Assembly: GCA_020284085.1 (NCBI GenBank)
Contig: JACEVL010000006.1
Coordinates: 882,280-946,279 of the forward strand
Source of the DNA: Aporrectodea caliginosa
Taxonomy: Eukaryota > Annelida > Clitellata > Crassiclitellata > Lumbricidae
Reading direction: 5' to 3'
Length of the DNA: 64,000 nucleotides
Below the pieces are notes generated by a model that saw only the letters and a list, made by a program, of their open reading frames with translations, ran no database searches and was not told where the DNA came from. Made by a program: the position numbers and the translations under genes. Shown piece after piece: positions 53,657 through 64,000 of this stretch. How positions within the stretch are numbered: the stretch's first letter is position 1; each line of letters opens with the position of its first letter.

Positions 53657-55285
53657 TTTGTAGGATCCTATTAAACTGCAGATCATCAGTTGTTAATGCG
53701 AGATTTGGCACAGCATCATGGTACATCTGTGTCTGTGGAGAATGCTCCATTCCTAATCAATACATGCTACATGAAATACCATTTACCGATTTCTTTGTTA
53801 CTAATTTTGGGTCTTTTCGAAGCAATACACGTCAATGACCGCCAATGTTCTGGGACTGCTGTAAATAACCGTAGTTGGCTCTGATATTCTGGATATGTAG
53901 TTTATTTATAGTGACTTAGATTTGTTTATCGAGTATATAGTCATCTACTGATTTTTCTTTTGCTCCATAAATTTATTTAAAACTGACATTTCTGGTTGTT
54001 AAATGTCAGAGACAATTCTTTGAAAGAATTCTAAAATATGTTGGGGCTACTAAGCTGGAGGAACATGTCTGATTCAACATAGGTGGTTTTCTATTCTAGC
54101 AAACAGCAAGAGTGTTTTTTGGCAACAACTGATGGCTGTCTAAGTGTAGAGAAGTTTAGCAGAATTTTATATGGATTATTTATCAATGCTAATCACTCGT
54201 TAGCTAACAAGTGCCTATTGTGTATTTATTTTATGTACCATACTTTTCTTATAGACTATAAATTTTCTATGTCAAGTGGACACGTGAATGTGTGGACTTT
54301 ATATAGTTCTGTGCCAAGGGTGAATAGTGAACGTAGCTTATCGAAATGTAAGCACTTTTGCTAAAGCCTTTGAATGGCAATCTTGATTTAGATGTCTCAC
54401 AGAATGTTGACTGTGAAGTAGGAATTGTGAAATCTACTTTCTATCAACTGCATTTGTCTGTTTTATCATCTGTATTCCTAATTCAATTGTATTGCATTGT
54501 TTACTTGATATTATCTGTAATTACTGGTGTAACTGTTTGATATGTGGTTGTTTTATGAGCCAACGTCCCTTAAGCTTTCGGTCACTCGTACTGCTCCCAC
54601 GCGTGGGAGGGATTTGCTTGAGGAAGGCAAACAACTAATTGGCAGATAAGTGAGCAATCACTTTCGTCTACTAAACTGTTTCAGAATTTTCAGAGAGAGG
54701 AGTATCAAGAAGAAATACAGGAGCACAAATTAAATGAGCATTTATTACCTTGTTTAAACTTGTTTCAGAGACCAATATTGAAAGAAATGTGCTGTATTCA
54801 TATAGCAAGGAGCTGGGAGCTAAGAATGGTTGAAAGATCGCACTTTCCAGAATTTCTTTGCCCACCGGAGATTGTTGTAATTAAGAGGTGCTGGAATTAT
54901 GTGAATTGACCAGATAGGTTGTGGAAAATGCCTCCTGCATGATGCATCAATGATTACACTGCAGAAATTAACTGGTTTTCATGTTCTGCAAACATATTTA
55001 AATGCTCTATGTTATTAATTTTTGATCATGAAATTTTGTGTTTCTAATGTATGCCAGCCTGAAAGCTTATTAATAGCCTAACTGGCAGTTAGGGTGGCCT
55101 GGAAATGAACATTTGCAGACTTCCTTCCACCTTTAACTGGGGGTTCGAATCCTAATACCCTATGTTAAATTCATTGTTGAATCATGTAGTCCTTCATTAG
55201 GAACCCTTGTCCAGCGGTTAGGTTGCTCTTGAAGCTGAAAGATCCTGCTGGGATCATTTTCCTGAGATGGCTTGTTAATGTAGAT
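53657..55285 (+). other. Probable 3' UTR and downstream sequence
   Basis: CpG-poor like the gene body. No AATAAA is seen close to the stop codon. Open stretches of 60-90 codons at 53.7-54.5 kb are AT-rich without domains. A GTCCCTTAAGCTTTCGGTCAC phrase near 54565 is unexplained. Confidence 0.35.
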
Positions 55286-55286
55286 A

Positions 55287-55315
55287 TTTATTATTGTTAT
55301 GATTATTATTATTGC

Positions 55316-55351
<36 letters not shown>

Positions 55352-55432
55352 CATTATTATTATTATTTTTATTATTACTATTATTGTTAATATTATTGTT
55401 AATATTATTGTTATCAGTAGTAGTACTATTAT
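55287..55432. repeat. (TTA)n microsatellite, imperfect
   Basis: About 145 bases of ATT/TTA with single substitutions. Confidence 0.95.
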
Positions 55433-55577
55433 ATATTTATTATGGTTTGCTATTCATATTATTATCATCGTCAGCATTGCTGCTATCATTTTACACAAAT
55501 GAAGTCATTTCTTCTTCTGTAAATTATTATTGTTTCTGTACTTGTTAATGTCGCTAAATAATGACTGAATGATAAGT

Positions 55578-55583
55578 AATAAA
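55578..55583 (+). terminator. Candidate polyadenylation signal AATAAA
   Basis: AATAAA followed by a T-rich stretch (TTACTTTAACCTTTTATG). It would give a 3' UTR of about 1.9 kb. Other signals cannot be excluded. Confidence 0.25.
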
Positions 55584-55799
55584 ATGGTGATTACTTTAAC
55601 CTTTTATGCATGAAGTCAGTTTATCTTCTGTGAATTGACTTTGAAAAAGAATTTCCAAGTGTGCTTTTGCTGCAGCTAATCCCAGCTTCTGTTTTACTGT
55701 CACACTTCATTCCCATTCATCATGTAGGTCTTTGTAGGATGTAGGTTGGAACATGGTCATCTGAATGATCTATTTAATAATAATAATCATGTTTGTTTT

Positions 55800-56040
55800 T
55801 TGTTTCATACTGACACACTGTAGTATGATTACAAGTCATAGTATGAACGGATGATCACAAGTTATTACAGGAGTCGAATTTAAATGTATGGCAGCCATGC
55901 AAGATGCCCATCTGTCCTTCTGCTCATTTTACCGATGCCTTCTGGCGAATGAAAGGCTTATTGGATCTTTGGAAGGGTAGCAGGAATCGATCCCGCGTCT
56001 TCTGCTCAACACTCCAGAGTGGTACCATTACCCTAAACCT
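55800..56040 (-). mobile_element. SINE S3, copy 3
   Basis: CAAGTCATAGTATGAACGG, GTATGGCAGCCATGCAAG and GCAGGAATCGATCCCGC (box B on the minus strand) align with 49.27-49.52 kb. The head is shorter. Confidence 0.82.
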
Positions 56041-56326
56041 CCTTCAATGCAGATAGAGTTTAACCAAACACAGCACTTCTTCAAGCCTCTAAGGTTTTAT
56101 ATATATTGTGCCAATGAACCAATTATATTTATGTGACTATTGTGATGGCAGAGGGCATTGTAAGTTACTTAAAATGCACTATATTAAGTGTCCTCATACT
56201 TATTTAGCTTGATAGGGGAACATGGGGCAAGTCTGCCTTTATGCTGAATAACTAATGATAGGAGTTGTAACAGAATTTTGGTATGAAACTGGGGGCAACG
56301 GACTGGGACAAAGAGCATATAGATAA

Positions 56327-57367
56327 CACTGGACAACAAATTTTAACCTTTTTTTGTTGCCTAAAAAACTGTAGCTGTTCTATATAGATTTTGGCACGCT
56401 GAATCCAGTGGTGTTCTCAGAATTTTTGTATCACGTCAGGTTTTTGAGAAAAATGGTTTGCAAGATTTTAAAAGAAATTTACTTAGTGCATAGATTTCAC
56501 TATGGACAACAAATTTTAACTTTTTTTACTTCCTAAAAACTTTAGCTGTTCTATATAGATTTTGGCACGCTGAATCCAGTGGTGTTCTCGGAATATTTGT
56601 ACCACGTAAGGTTTTTGAGAAAAATAGTTTGCAAGATTTTAAAAGAAATGCCCAGAAATTTACTTTTAGTGCATAGGTTTCACTGGACAACAAATTTTAA
56701 CTTTTTGCTTCCTAAAACACTTTAGCTGTTGTATATAGATGTTGGCACGCTGAATCCAATGGTGTTCTCGGAATTTGTGTATCACGTAAGGTTTTTGAGA
56801 AAAATGATTTTCAAGATTCTAAAAGAAATGCCCAAAAATTTACTTAGTGCATAGATTTCACTGGACAACAAATTTTAACTTTTTGCTTCCCAACAAACTT
56901 TAGCTGTTCTATATAGATTTTGGCACGCTGAATCCAGTGGTGTTCTCAGAATTTTTGTATCACGTCAGGTTTTTGAGAAAAGCGACTGTCAGTTCTCTAA
57001 GTAACAGTACATTGTAAATCTATGCACTAAGTAAATTTCTGGGCATTTCTTTTAAAATCTTGCGAACCATTTTTCTCAAAACCTGACGTGATACAAAAAT
57101 TCTGAGAACACCACTGGATTCAGCGTGCCAAAATCTATATAGAACAGCTAAAGTTTTTAGGAAGTAAAAAAAGTTAAAATTTGTTGTCCATAGTGAAATC
57201 TATGCACTAAGTAAATTTCTTTTAAAATCTTGCAAACCATTTTTCTCAAAAACCTGACCTGATACAAAAATTCTGAGAACACCACTGGATTCAGCGTGCC
57301 AAAATCTATATAGAACAGCTAAAGTTTTTTAGGCAACAAAAAAAAAGTTAAAATTTGTTGTCCAGTG
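56327..57367. mobile_element. Fold-back Harbinger-like element with tandem subunits
   Basis: Starts CACTGGACAACAAATTTTAA and ends with its exact inverse. TAA flanks both sides (56324-56326, 57368-57370), a 3-bp duplication as in PIF/Harbinger. Subunits of 173-181 bp start at 56331, 56504, 56685 and 56863 in direct order. Two inverted subunits follow (about 57010-57189 and 57190-57364). The first two left units are near-perfect inverses of the right arm (arms about 350 bp), down to shared private variants. Non-coding. The superfamily call rests on TSD length only. Confidence 0.85.
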
Positions 57368-57370
57368 TAA

Positions 57371-57596
57371 TGGGACATATATATACTTCATTTATGTGCC
57401 TCCTATGGAGTTGAGTAGTTCTGGGGCATAATCTCTGCAAGATCAATGACCCATTTGCCCTCCATCCACAACCACATGAATATTTCTCATATTGCCCGGT
57501 ACTTCTTATAAAGGCTGAGAAATATTTTTAATGACCATTTCTATCTACACAGAGTAGTTTCACCTTTCCACTAGACAAAATATTTTACTTTCTATC
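57371..57596. other. Background, nothing recognised
   Basis: No gene or repeat family seen. Confidence 0.35.
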
Positions 57597-57690
57597 ATGG
57601 CACGGTGGCCGATTATTTAGAGTACTCGGCCTGTAACGCGGGGAGTACTGGTTCGAGCCTCGCCCGATGCAGTTACTAACATTTGTGTTC
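57597..57690 (+). mobile_element. tRNA-like SINE head (family S6)
   Basis: TGGCCGATTATTTAGAGTAC (box A-like) and CTGGTTCGAGCCTCGCCC (box B) at tRNA spacing. AGTACT arms on both sides of the anticodon-like loop pair with each other. It continues into unrelated sequence rather than a closing acceptor stem, so I call it a SINE head, not a tRNA gene. Confidence 0.55.
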
Positions 57691-58340
57691 TTTGTGGTCG
57701 CAGTGACATATTCTTTGATGAGGGCCAAACAAGTGGTATGCATCTGCTAAAAAATATCAAATTCTCGCTTGAAAGTTCTTGAATAAAAATGTTAGGAAAC
57801 TCTGACCGTGTCTTTGGTCCAGTGCTCTTGATGTTGTTTACGGTGTGCCCTCTATCACTTTGGGGGCAAGGTCGCTGAAATTTAGACCAAAAGGTCAACT
57901 GAAGATGATTTGCTATTATACGATAATGTGACAAAAGTAAATAAACGTCGTTGTAAAAACGACAGCTTAGAAGTTGGTGTGGCTGATTTTAGCCATTTGT
58001 GACCTACTATTTTTAAGGTGTTATTTCATTGCCCCTAAAGTTGTGTGCGGATTGAGGACATCAAAGCAGATCGTCAGATTGAATTTATATAGAGCCACTT
58101 AAAGAGCACCTTTGTAGTTGCAGTCAGATAATTATATGTAGGCCCAGTACTACTTCAAGAGAGACCCTTCAGAGGCGCTTCCAACCTGACAACACTAAAC
58201 CTTGATGACACAGATTGGTTTTAAGTGCTTATGGAATAGCCGAAAAGAAATATTTAGGATCTAATTAATGTCTTGGGTTTGCTAGGCAACTTATTCCAGA
58301 ATAATAATAATAATGACGACAATTTATAAGGTACCGTAAC
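57691..58340. other. Background with a SINE 3' module
   Basis: At 58084-58240 TTTATATAGAGCCAC and CAGAGGCGCTTCCAACC resemble the 3' modules of S1 and the block at 43.95 kb. No coding signal. Confidence 0.45.
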
Positions 58341-58650
58341 CAGGGCCGGATTAAGACTTTCGGGGGCCCTAAGCCAAGGGCCGGGTTAAGACATCCGGGG
58401 GCCCTAACCGGAGGAGCCATGCAAATTTTTTTCCAGATTTGGAGAAAAACCATTGTTTATTACTTTGAAAAATTTCTAAAATTGTCAAATAGGACCTTTG
58501 TACCATCTGATTTTTTATATTTTCTGACAGTTGGGGCCCTCAAAACGTGTGTACCATCTGATTTTTATATTTCCTGACAGTTGGGGGCACTCAAAACGTT
58601 GTGGGGCCCTAAGCCATGGCTTATTTTCCTTATAGGTCAATCCCGCTCTG
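58341..58650. mobile_element. hAT-like MITE, about 310 bp, decayed
   Basis: Ends are CAGGGCCGGATTAAGAC and, inverted, CAGAGCGGGATTGACCT (about 11 of 17). CAGGGCCGGATTAA is a common hAT terminus. Internal GGGGGCCCTAAGCC repeats. Flanks do not give a clear 8-bp duplication. Confidence 0.6.
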
Positions 58651-58704
58651 ACCTTGTAAAGAAAAGTTAGAATTGTTGTCTAACACTTACTGGTAACTTA
58701 ACAC

Positions 58705-58935
58705 TCTATAGGATATGACAGCTTTCAGGTGGCTTTGGTGAAAGTAACTTCCTTCTAACTTTTATGACAGCTTTGGTGAAAGTAACTTCCTTCTAACTTT
58801 TATGACAGCTGTTGGGTAGCTCTGGTGAAATCTACTTCCTGCCAACCTTTTTATGGCTTTTCAGATGGTGATATGATAGCTTTTGAATGGCTCTGGTGAA
58901 GTTAACACCCAACTTTAATGACAGCTTTTGCAGAC
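58705..58935. repeat. Degenerate tandem repeat, about 45-65 bp unit
   Basis: Four to five units of ATGACAGCTTT(TGG) ... GGTGAAAGTAACTTCCTTC; the second and third are almost identical, later ones eroded. Confidence 0.85.
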
Positions 58936-59492
<557 letters not shown>

Positions 59493-60129
59493 ACATTCAT
59501 AAATAGGGGCCTAAATAATATATTAGGTCTATATATAAAAATTGTTTATATAGCATGCCCTTGGTTTTAAATGCAGGTAATTTGTTTGCAGGAGAGCTTA
59601 GCTAGCTTGAATAATAATTAAGTGAAATATTGTCCACAATATTAAAATTATAGTCGCCGATTAAGTTAAAACTAACAGTAGGCATATCAAGGTGCGAAAC
59701 GCGGATGTTATTCACAACATTATGGCGAGCCACTCATTGATATTCTAAGAAGGTATTTCAACTTTGCACGTCTGCTAGACGAACGTTTATGGTTGATGTC
59801 TATACTTTGCATAGTTCTGTCCTCTTGGTCCGTGTTAAGAAGTCATAAATATGTCCGGCTTGAGTATCTCGATGCACAATAAAGCTGATCAGTCTATATC
59901 ATAAATTAATTAGGGCCTACATGCTTGTGTAAGACGCAGTAGAGATCTCGAGATTACGATATAATATTCTGGGAGTTCGATCATTGTAAGCGAAAATAAG
60001 AATTTGGAAGGTCAACGTACGTTTCCTTACAGTCCATAGATTTCGTGAATTTAAGTCCCTAACTATTGGAAAGCGACTGTAATCTTGCTCTTGCTTCATG
60101 TATATCCGTGACCTTCGCAGAATCCGCCC
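59493..60129. other. Intergenic, return of TAGGCC-type motifs
   Basis: GGGGCCTAAATA, TTAGGTCTATATA and AGGGCCTAC are near-matches of the octamer. CpG is again frequent. No gene recognised. Confidence 0.4.
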
Positions 60130-60350
60130 TATGCTTCAACTAGACTAGACTATTGCAATAAAGACCAAATAAACTGCCTTCTATATTATAGGCTTCTAGC
60201 TATCCAGAATGTTCTCGCTCGGACTGTCACTAAATCTTACCAGAAGTCCAGAACCACCACTGTACAGTACTACTCATGTTCTCAAACCACTTCACTGGCT
60301 TAAAATAGCCTACCTGCAAGAATAGAATTCAAAGTCTTATCATCTATTTA
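60130..60350 (+). pseudogene. LINE group A reverse transcriptase C-terminal fragment, degraded
   Basis: Phrases that correspond to 62.5-62.7 kb appear in broken frames: IQNVLARTVTKS, then CACTTCACTGGCTTAAAATA (SLHWLK). Confidence 0.7.
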
Positions 60351-60452
60351 CCAACAGCACACACCAATCCTTCCAAAGTAGCCTATACTGTGTAAATTTC
60401 AAAACACAAATCTATCGATCTCAACGGTCTATGATTCCATAAGATACCGACG

Positions 60453-60710
60453 ATGTTCGTGATGAAAACGACGCCGATAGGCAGAAGTAGGCTACAGAAG
60501 ATGATAGAGCTGGAGAGGAGGCAGGCACTCCAGATGAGAGAAGACGGTTCCATTGCAGAAGACTCTGATGGAGATGACTCGAGCGGTCGGTCCAGAGACT
60601 CCAGACAGAGGTCGATAGCGGAGTTACTGCTGATTATTCTTTTGAGTAAAGAATTCAAAACACGACGTTATCTGTGTGCCATTCCCTTAAGCCTGAAAGC
60701 AGACTGCTGA
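60453..60710 (+). other. Unrecognised 85-codon open frame
   Basis: Reads FVMKTTPIGRSRLQKMIELE, DSDGDDSSGRSRDSRQRS and RSIAELLLIILLSKEF. The Lys/Arg/Asp-rich composition looks protein-like, but it lies between LINE A fragments and has no splice or promoter support. It may be a piece of a mobile-element ORF. Confidence 0.3.
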
Positions 60711-60742
60711 AGCCTGATCCACGTATACGGCTATATGCAAAG

Positions 60743-60985
60743 TAATCGTTATCGTATCGTAATCTCCAAACTTCACAAACGCGACTCGAAAGCCAAGCGC
60801 AGGGCACCAGCTTTATTCGAGCGCTAGTCAGAGGGGTCGACCAAAAGAGTACTCCGAGGGAGGTCCGAGTCCGATTTCCAGAGGATCAGAGAGGGCACAG
60901 CAGATGCTTAAGGTGGGCGTCGTTTTAGGTCGAGGATTGGAAGGTACAGGATCAGGTGAGTCGGGGTAAGAGTTCTTAAAAGCCT
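60743..60985 (-). mobile_element. LINE group A 3' end, minus strand
   Basis: The reverse complement of the 42.8, 44.1 and 62.97 kb tails: TCGTAATCTCCAAACTTC, GCAGGGCACCAGCTTATT-like, TCCAGAGGATCAGAGAGGGC, AGGTACAGGATCAGGTGAGT. Tail (ATCGTT/ATCGTA)n. Confidence 0.85.
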
Positions 60986-62414
60986 AAGAGAGACTTTAGT
61001 TTGAGTGGAAAGCCTTTGGGGTGATGGATAGAGGAGCCTGAAGCAGATGATGGTGGATGATTGGCGATGAGTGCGAAGTTCACAATCGGCTTTCCGATCG
61101 AAGTCTCTTAATCCTTCACATGGCAATTAATCCTGGAACGGCAGGCAATATTGTCATCTTAAGCCCTACTTCTTGAATGCCTACCATTTCAAAGACAGGA
61201 CCAACCAGTGCATATTTTAACGGATTGGGAATACTGGGACAACGTCTACTACTCTAATTTCAATGTTATTGGAAACTAACATTAAATTTAGAGTATCACT
61301 TGGGACAAATCACCAAAACTACTGCGGCAAATCCTACAACTACTGGGACATTTGTCCCAGTATAAATGTCCCAGTACTTATACAGTTAAATATGCACTGG
61401 GACCAACAATCAGCTGCTGATGAAACTTGAAGGAGAACAGTTACAATGAGGCGGTACCGCGGTACCTCGGAGAATTACCGATCCATATTCAGAAATTGAG
61501 TCTTAACAGAGATCTGGTAACCAGTTGCGGTTTGTACCGGTAGGCCTAGTAACTGTTATCATCTGTTGACTTTCGAAAGTTTCGATGTATACTCTTCGAT
61601 GCTTTTATGAGTACTCTTCAGCTTAACTCTTGAAGTAGGAAAGTATAGATCGGTGGACGGTCTCAGACGTCTCCCTGGGATGATGAGATCCAGAGGCGGC
61701 CTTTGACAGTCTTTGACGAATAATTATGTGCTACAGACGAGGACAAGAATGCCGTCTCTTACTTATAAATGACATATCTTTTTGATGGAAGTGACCATCA
61801 TATATTTTGTCGGAATTTGCCGCCCTTGAAAAGTGCCGCTCTACGCAGTCGCATATATCGCCTATTATAGGCCTACCATAATGCCGACATTGCTGAGATT
61901 GAAGACAGGCCATCGACAATACGGTAGCCTAAGTAGGCTATTTGATGTTCCAATAACACGATTGTCCTTGATTCTGGTAAGTTCTCCTCGATGGTATACG
62001 TGCTAACTCTAGCTTAGCCAGTGCCTCGTGTTTTCCTAGAGGGATAGTCAGCCGCCGTACATTAAAGAGTTAAACCGACAAGACAGTGACAACGCCAGGA
62101 TTTCAGCTTTTGGGGCTTCAGCCCGAGGTCTTTCCCTTTCTCTCGGCCGCTCCTCCATTTTCTCCATCCCCTTCATCTTCCTGTACTTCCATCACCCTCT
62201 TGAAGGCCTTTTCCATACCACTCCCCTTACCGCTTCCTTTCCTTTCCCTTCCCTCAACCCCTTCCTAGTCCCTGCCTTCTCCTCCTAGTCCCTGCCTTCT
62301 CCTCCTACAACCTCACTTCTGCCGCCAAGCCGTACCCCTTTGAAGCGAAGGTCCGGGGGTTTTTAACCGGGGAAATTTTTCAGGTTCCAGATGCGCTTTG
62401 GGCTTTTGGCACTC
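60986..62414. other. Intergenic, CpG-rich
   Basis: GACATTTGTCCCAGTATAAATGTCCC at 61348-61373 is a nested inverted repeat. A 20-bp direct duplication (TAGTCCCTGCCTTCTCCTCC) lies at about 62267-62306. TAGGCCTA at 61541 and 61868. No gene recognised. Confidence 0.4.
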
Positions 62415-63215
62415 TTGACCTCCGCCGCATCCGACCCATGCTCGACTTCGAAACTGCCTCCACCATTGCTGCCTCCATTGTCCACTCAAAGCTCGATTAC
62501 TGCAATTTCCTTTTCCTCAATCTTGATTCCACACAACTCAAGCGTCTGCAACTCATACAAAACTCACTAGCCAGAGCTGTCACCAGAACGCCCAAGCATC
62601 ATCATATCACTCCCATCCTCAAATCACTCCATTGGTTAAAAATCCCAGAGCGAATTCACTTCAAAGTCCTCTCGCTAACCTACAACTCCCTACAATACTC
62701 CAGCCAAGATATCTCCCCGAACTCTTCACCATCCAGCAAGCCCGCTCTACCCGATCATCCTCCGTTCTCACTCTTTCTCGACCCCCGGTCACTACTCATA
62801 CCAAATTCTCCAACTGAGCAATATCCAACACTGTATCACGTCTCTGGAACGATCTACCTCCTGAATTCCGCACTTTTTCGGTTCCTCTACCATCATCGCC
62901 AATCACCCACCATCATAAGTATCTGCTTCTCTATCCATCAATCCAAAGCTTTTTACTCGAAACTAAAGTCTCTCCTTTTCAAGAACTCTTACCCCGACTC
63001 AACTGATCTTGTAGGCCTACCTTCCAATTCTCGACCTAAACGACACCATCTTAGCATCTGCTGTGTCCCCTCTGATCCTCTGGAAACGGGACTCGGATCT
63101 CCCTCGAACTACTCTTGTGGACAACCCCTCTGACTATACGCAGCACTCGTGAATAAGCTGGTGCTTGGCTTTCGGGTGGCGCTTTAGAAGTTTGGAGATT
63201 ACGATTACGATTACG
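62415..63215 (+). pseudogene. LINE group A, reverse transcriptase C-terminal region and 3' end
   Basis: The plus frame reads LRRIRPMLDFETASTIAASI, VHSKLDYCNFLFLNL, LKRLQLIQNSLARAVTRT, then HHHITPILKSLHWLKIPERI. This is the standard thumb region of CR1/L2-like non-LTR reverse transcriptases. After about 80 codons at least two frameshifts occur (SRLWNDLPPEFRTF is in another frame), then SKLKSLLFKNSYP. The 3' end is GGCGCTTTAGAAGTTTGGAG plus (ATTACG)n. Best preserved copy of group A here, inactive. Confidence 0.9.
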
Positions 63216-64000
63216 TTTACACATCCGGTGAAAAAACGGTAGGCCTATTTGTATGTCTGGCAACTGCTTTAGTAGTATAGGCCCTATTACACTATAGCAA
63301 GTTTGATATTCGTTGTCAGTTTTGAGCAACTGCGTTGAAGTTCAAGCTTTGCCTACTGCTGGTCATAGCGCAGAGGCAGTCTTCTGTCACCCTCGCTGAA
63401 TCGTCATGATTACCTTTTTCTAGTTCACAGTTGATAAGTATCCTACAACTCCCTTTCAATCGCTACTATGAAAATGTTGCGTAGACTAATCTATCGTGCG
63501 ACATCGATTTGATACGTTTCATGACATAAACATTATCGCTCGCTTTCGGCGCTTGTGACTGGGACGGTCACGGTGATAGCGATCTGGAGCATGCGCCAAA
63601 ACCTGCCCTTAAACATTCAATCAGTTTCAGTACTTTTGCGACTGTTTCAATAGACGACAGGTAGGTAGTTTCAGTTTAACGACACTGTGCGATAACAAAG
63701 ATCATTAGCGTCGCCCTCCTTCTTTATCCAGGCTTGGGACTGGCACTGCCAGAAAGCGAGCAGTGTAGGAGTTCTAGACGACAGGCGCTGTCGGAAACCT
63801 ATATAAGCGCGTACCTCGACAAACCTACCAGATAGACGCCAATCATCGTCGTTATGACGGCGTCGTTAAATAAACGTTATAAACCGTAAACATACCAGAG
63901 TAACCAGACAGTGACCATTAAGTGACCACAGAGTGACCATTAAGCGGGCAACTTGGCCATGGCCAGTCTATTTCTAAAAGCCGTCGGATGCAAGATTTAA
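63216..64000. promoter_or_regulatory. Intergenic end, possible TATA promoter or LTR-like piece
   Basis: CpG-rich. CCTATATAAGCGCG at about 63798 is a good TATA box, with AAATAAACG (polyA-like) about 70 bases later. CAAAGATCA...CCTCCTTC.TCATCCAGGCTT.GGACTGG recurs from 5.35 kb at 63.70 kb. GTGACCATTAAG is tandemly repeated near 63915-63945. TATA box, polyA-like signal and repetition together suggest an LTR or a promoter leading out of the window, but no retroelement ends are defined. Confidence 0.3.

Noticed and set aside
9791..57690. Several tRNA genes (box A and box B matches)
   Set aside because: All occur in repeated SINE-type units or fail to close an acceptor stem; none forms a full cloverleaf by eye.

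Overview
This is metazoan nuclear DNA, not bacterial. Genes are split by long introns with GT...AG borders, there are no operons, and the space is filled with SINE, LINE and DNA-transposon remnants plus many microsatellites. The octamer TAGGCCTA is very abundant at both ends of the window, as I associate with some marine invertebrate genomes. The phylum cannot be fixed from this window.

Gene content is low. The best coding evidence is one plus-strand gene running most of the window. I infer a promoter and first coding exon at about 7.16-7.26 kb (a perfect NRF-1 palindrome, then an ATG exon with a GTACGT donor). A large Ser-rich exon lies at 34757-35625, a coiled-coil exon at 45364-45507 and the terminal exon at 53548-53656. 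Exons 1-2 and 3-4 join in phase. Exons 2-3 do not, so an exon of 3n+1 bases is probably missing from my model. I do not recognise the protein family.

The rest is mainly a transposon graveyard. By aligning ends I find twelve hAT-type MITEs, ten with clear 8-bp target-site duplications (TSDs). They include a cluster of four in 2 kb (38.1-40.1 kb) and a three-level nest at 52.24-53.45 kb. There is also a C-terminal hAT transposase fragment (17.2-17.5 kb), a TTAA-flanked piggyBac-like element, and a fold-back Harbinger-like element with 350-bp inverted arms built of tandem units (56.3-57.4 kb). LINE remnants belong to at least five groups: endonuclease at 8.5-9.2 kb, reverse transcriptase at 21.6 kb, and several C-terminal or 3' ends. 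At least five tRNA-derived SINE families are present. One SINE family and LINE group B appear to share a 3' stem-loop.

At the largest scale the window has a domain structure. TAGGCCTA occurs about 14 times in the first 7.3 kb, about 3 times in the next 52 kb (two of these inside transposons), then about 4 times in the last 4.5 kb. CpG looks depleted in the same central block. The left boundary coincides with the inferred start of transcription, which fits invertebrate mosaic gene-body methylation. I found no CRISPR, no rRNA and no convincing intact tRNA gene; every tRNA-like match looks like a SINE.
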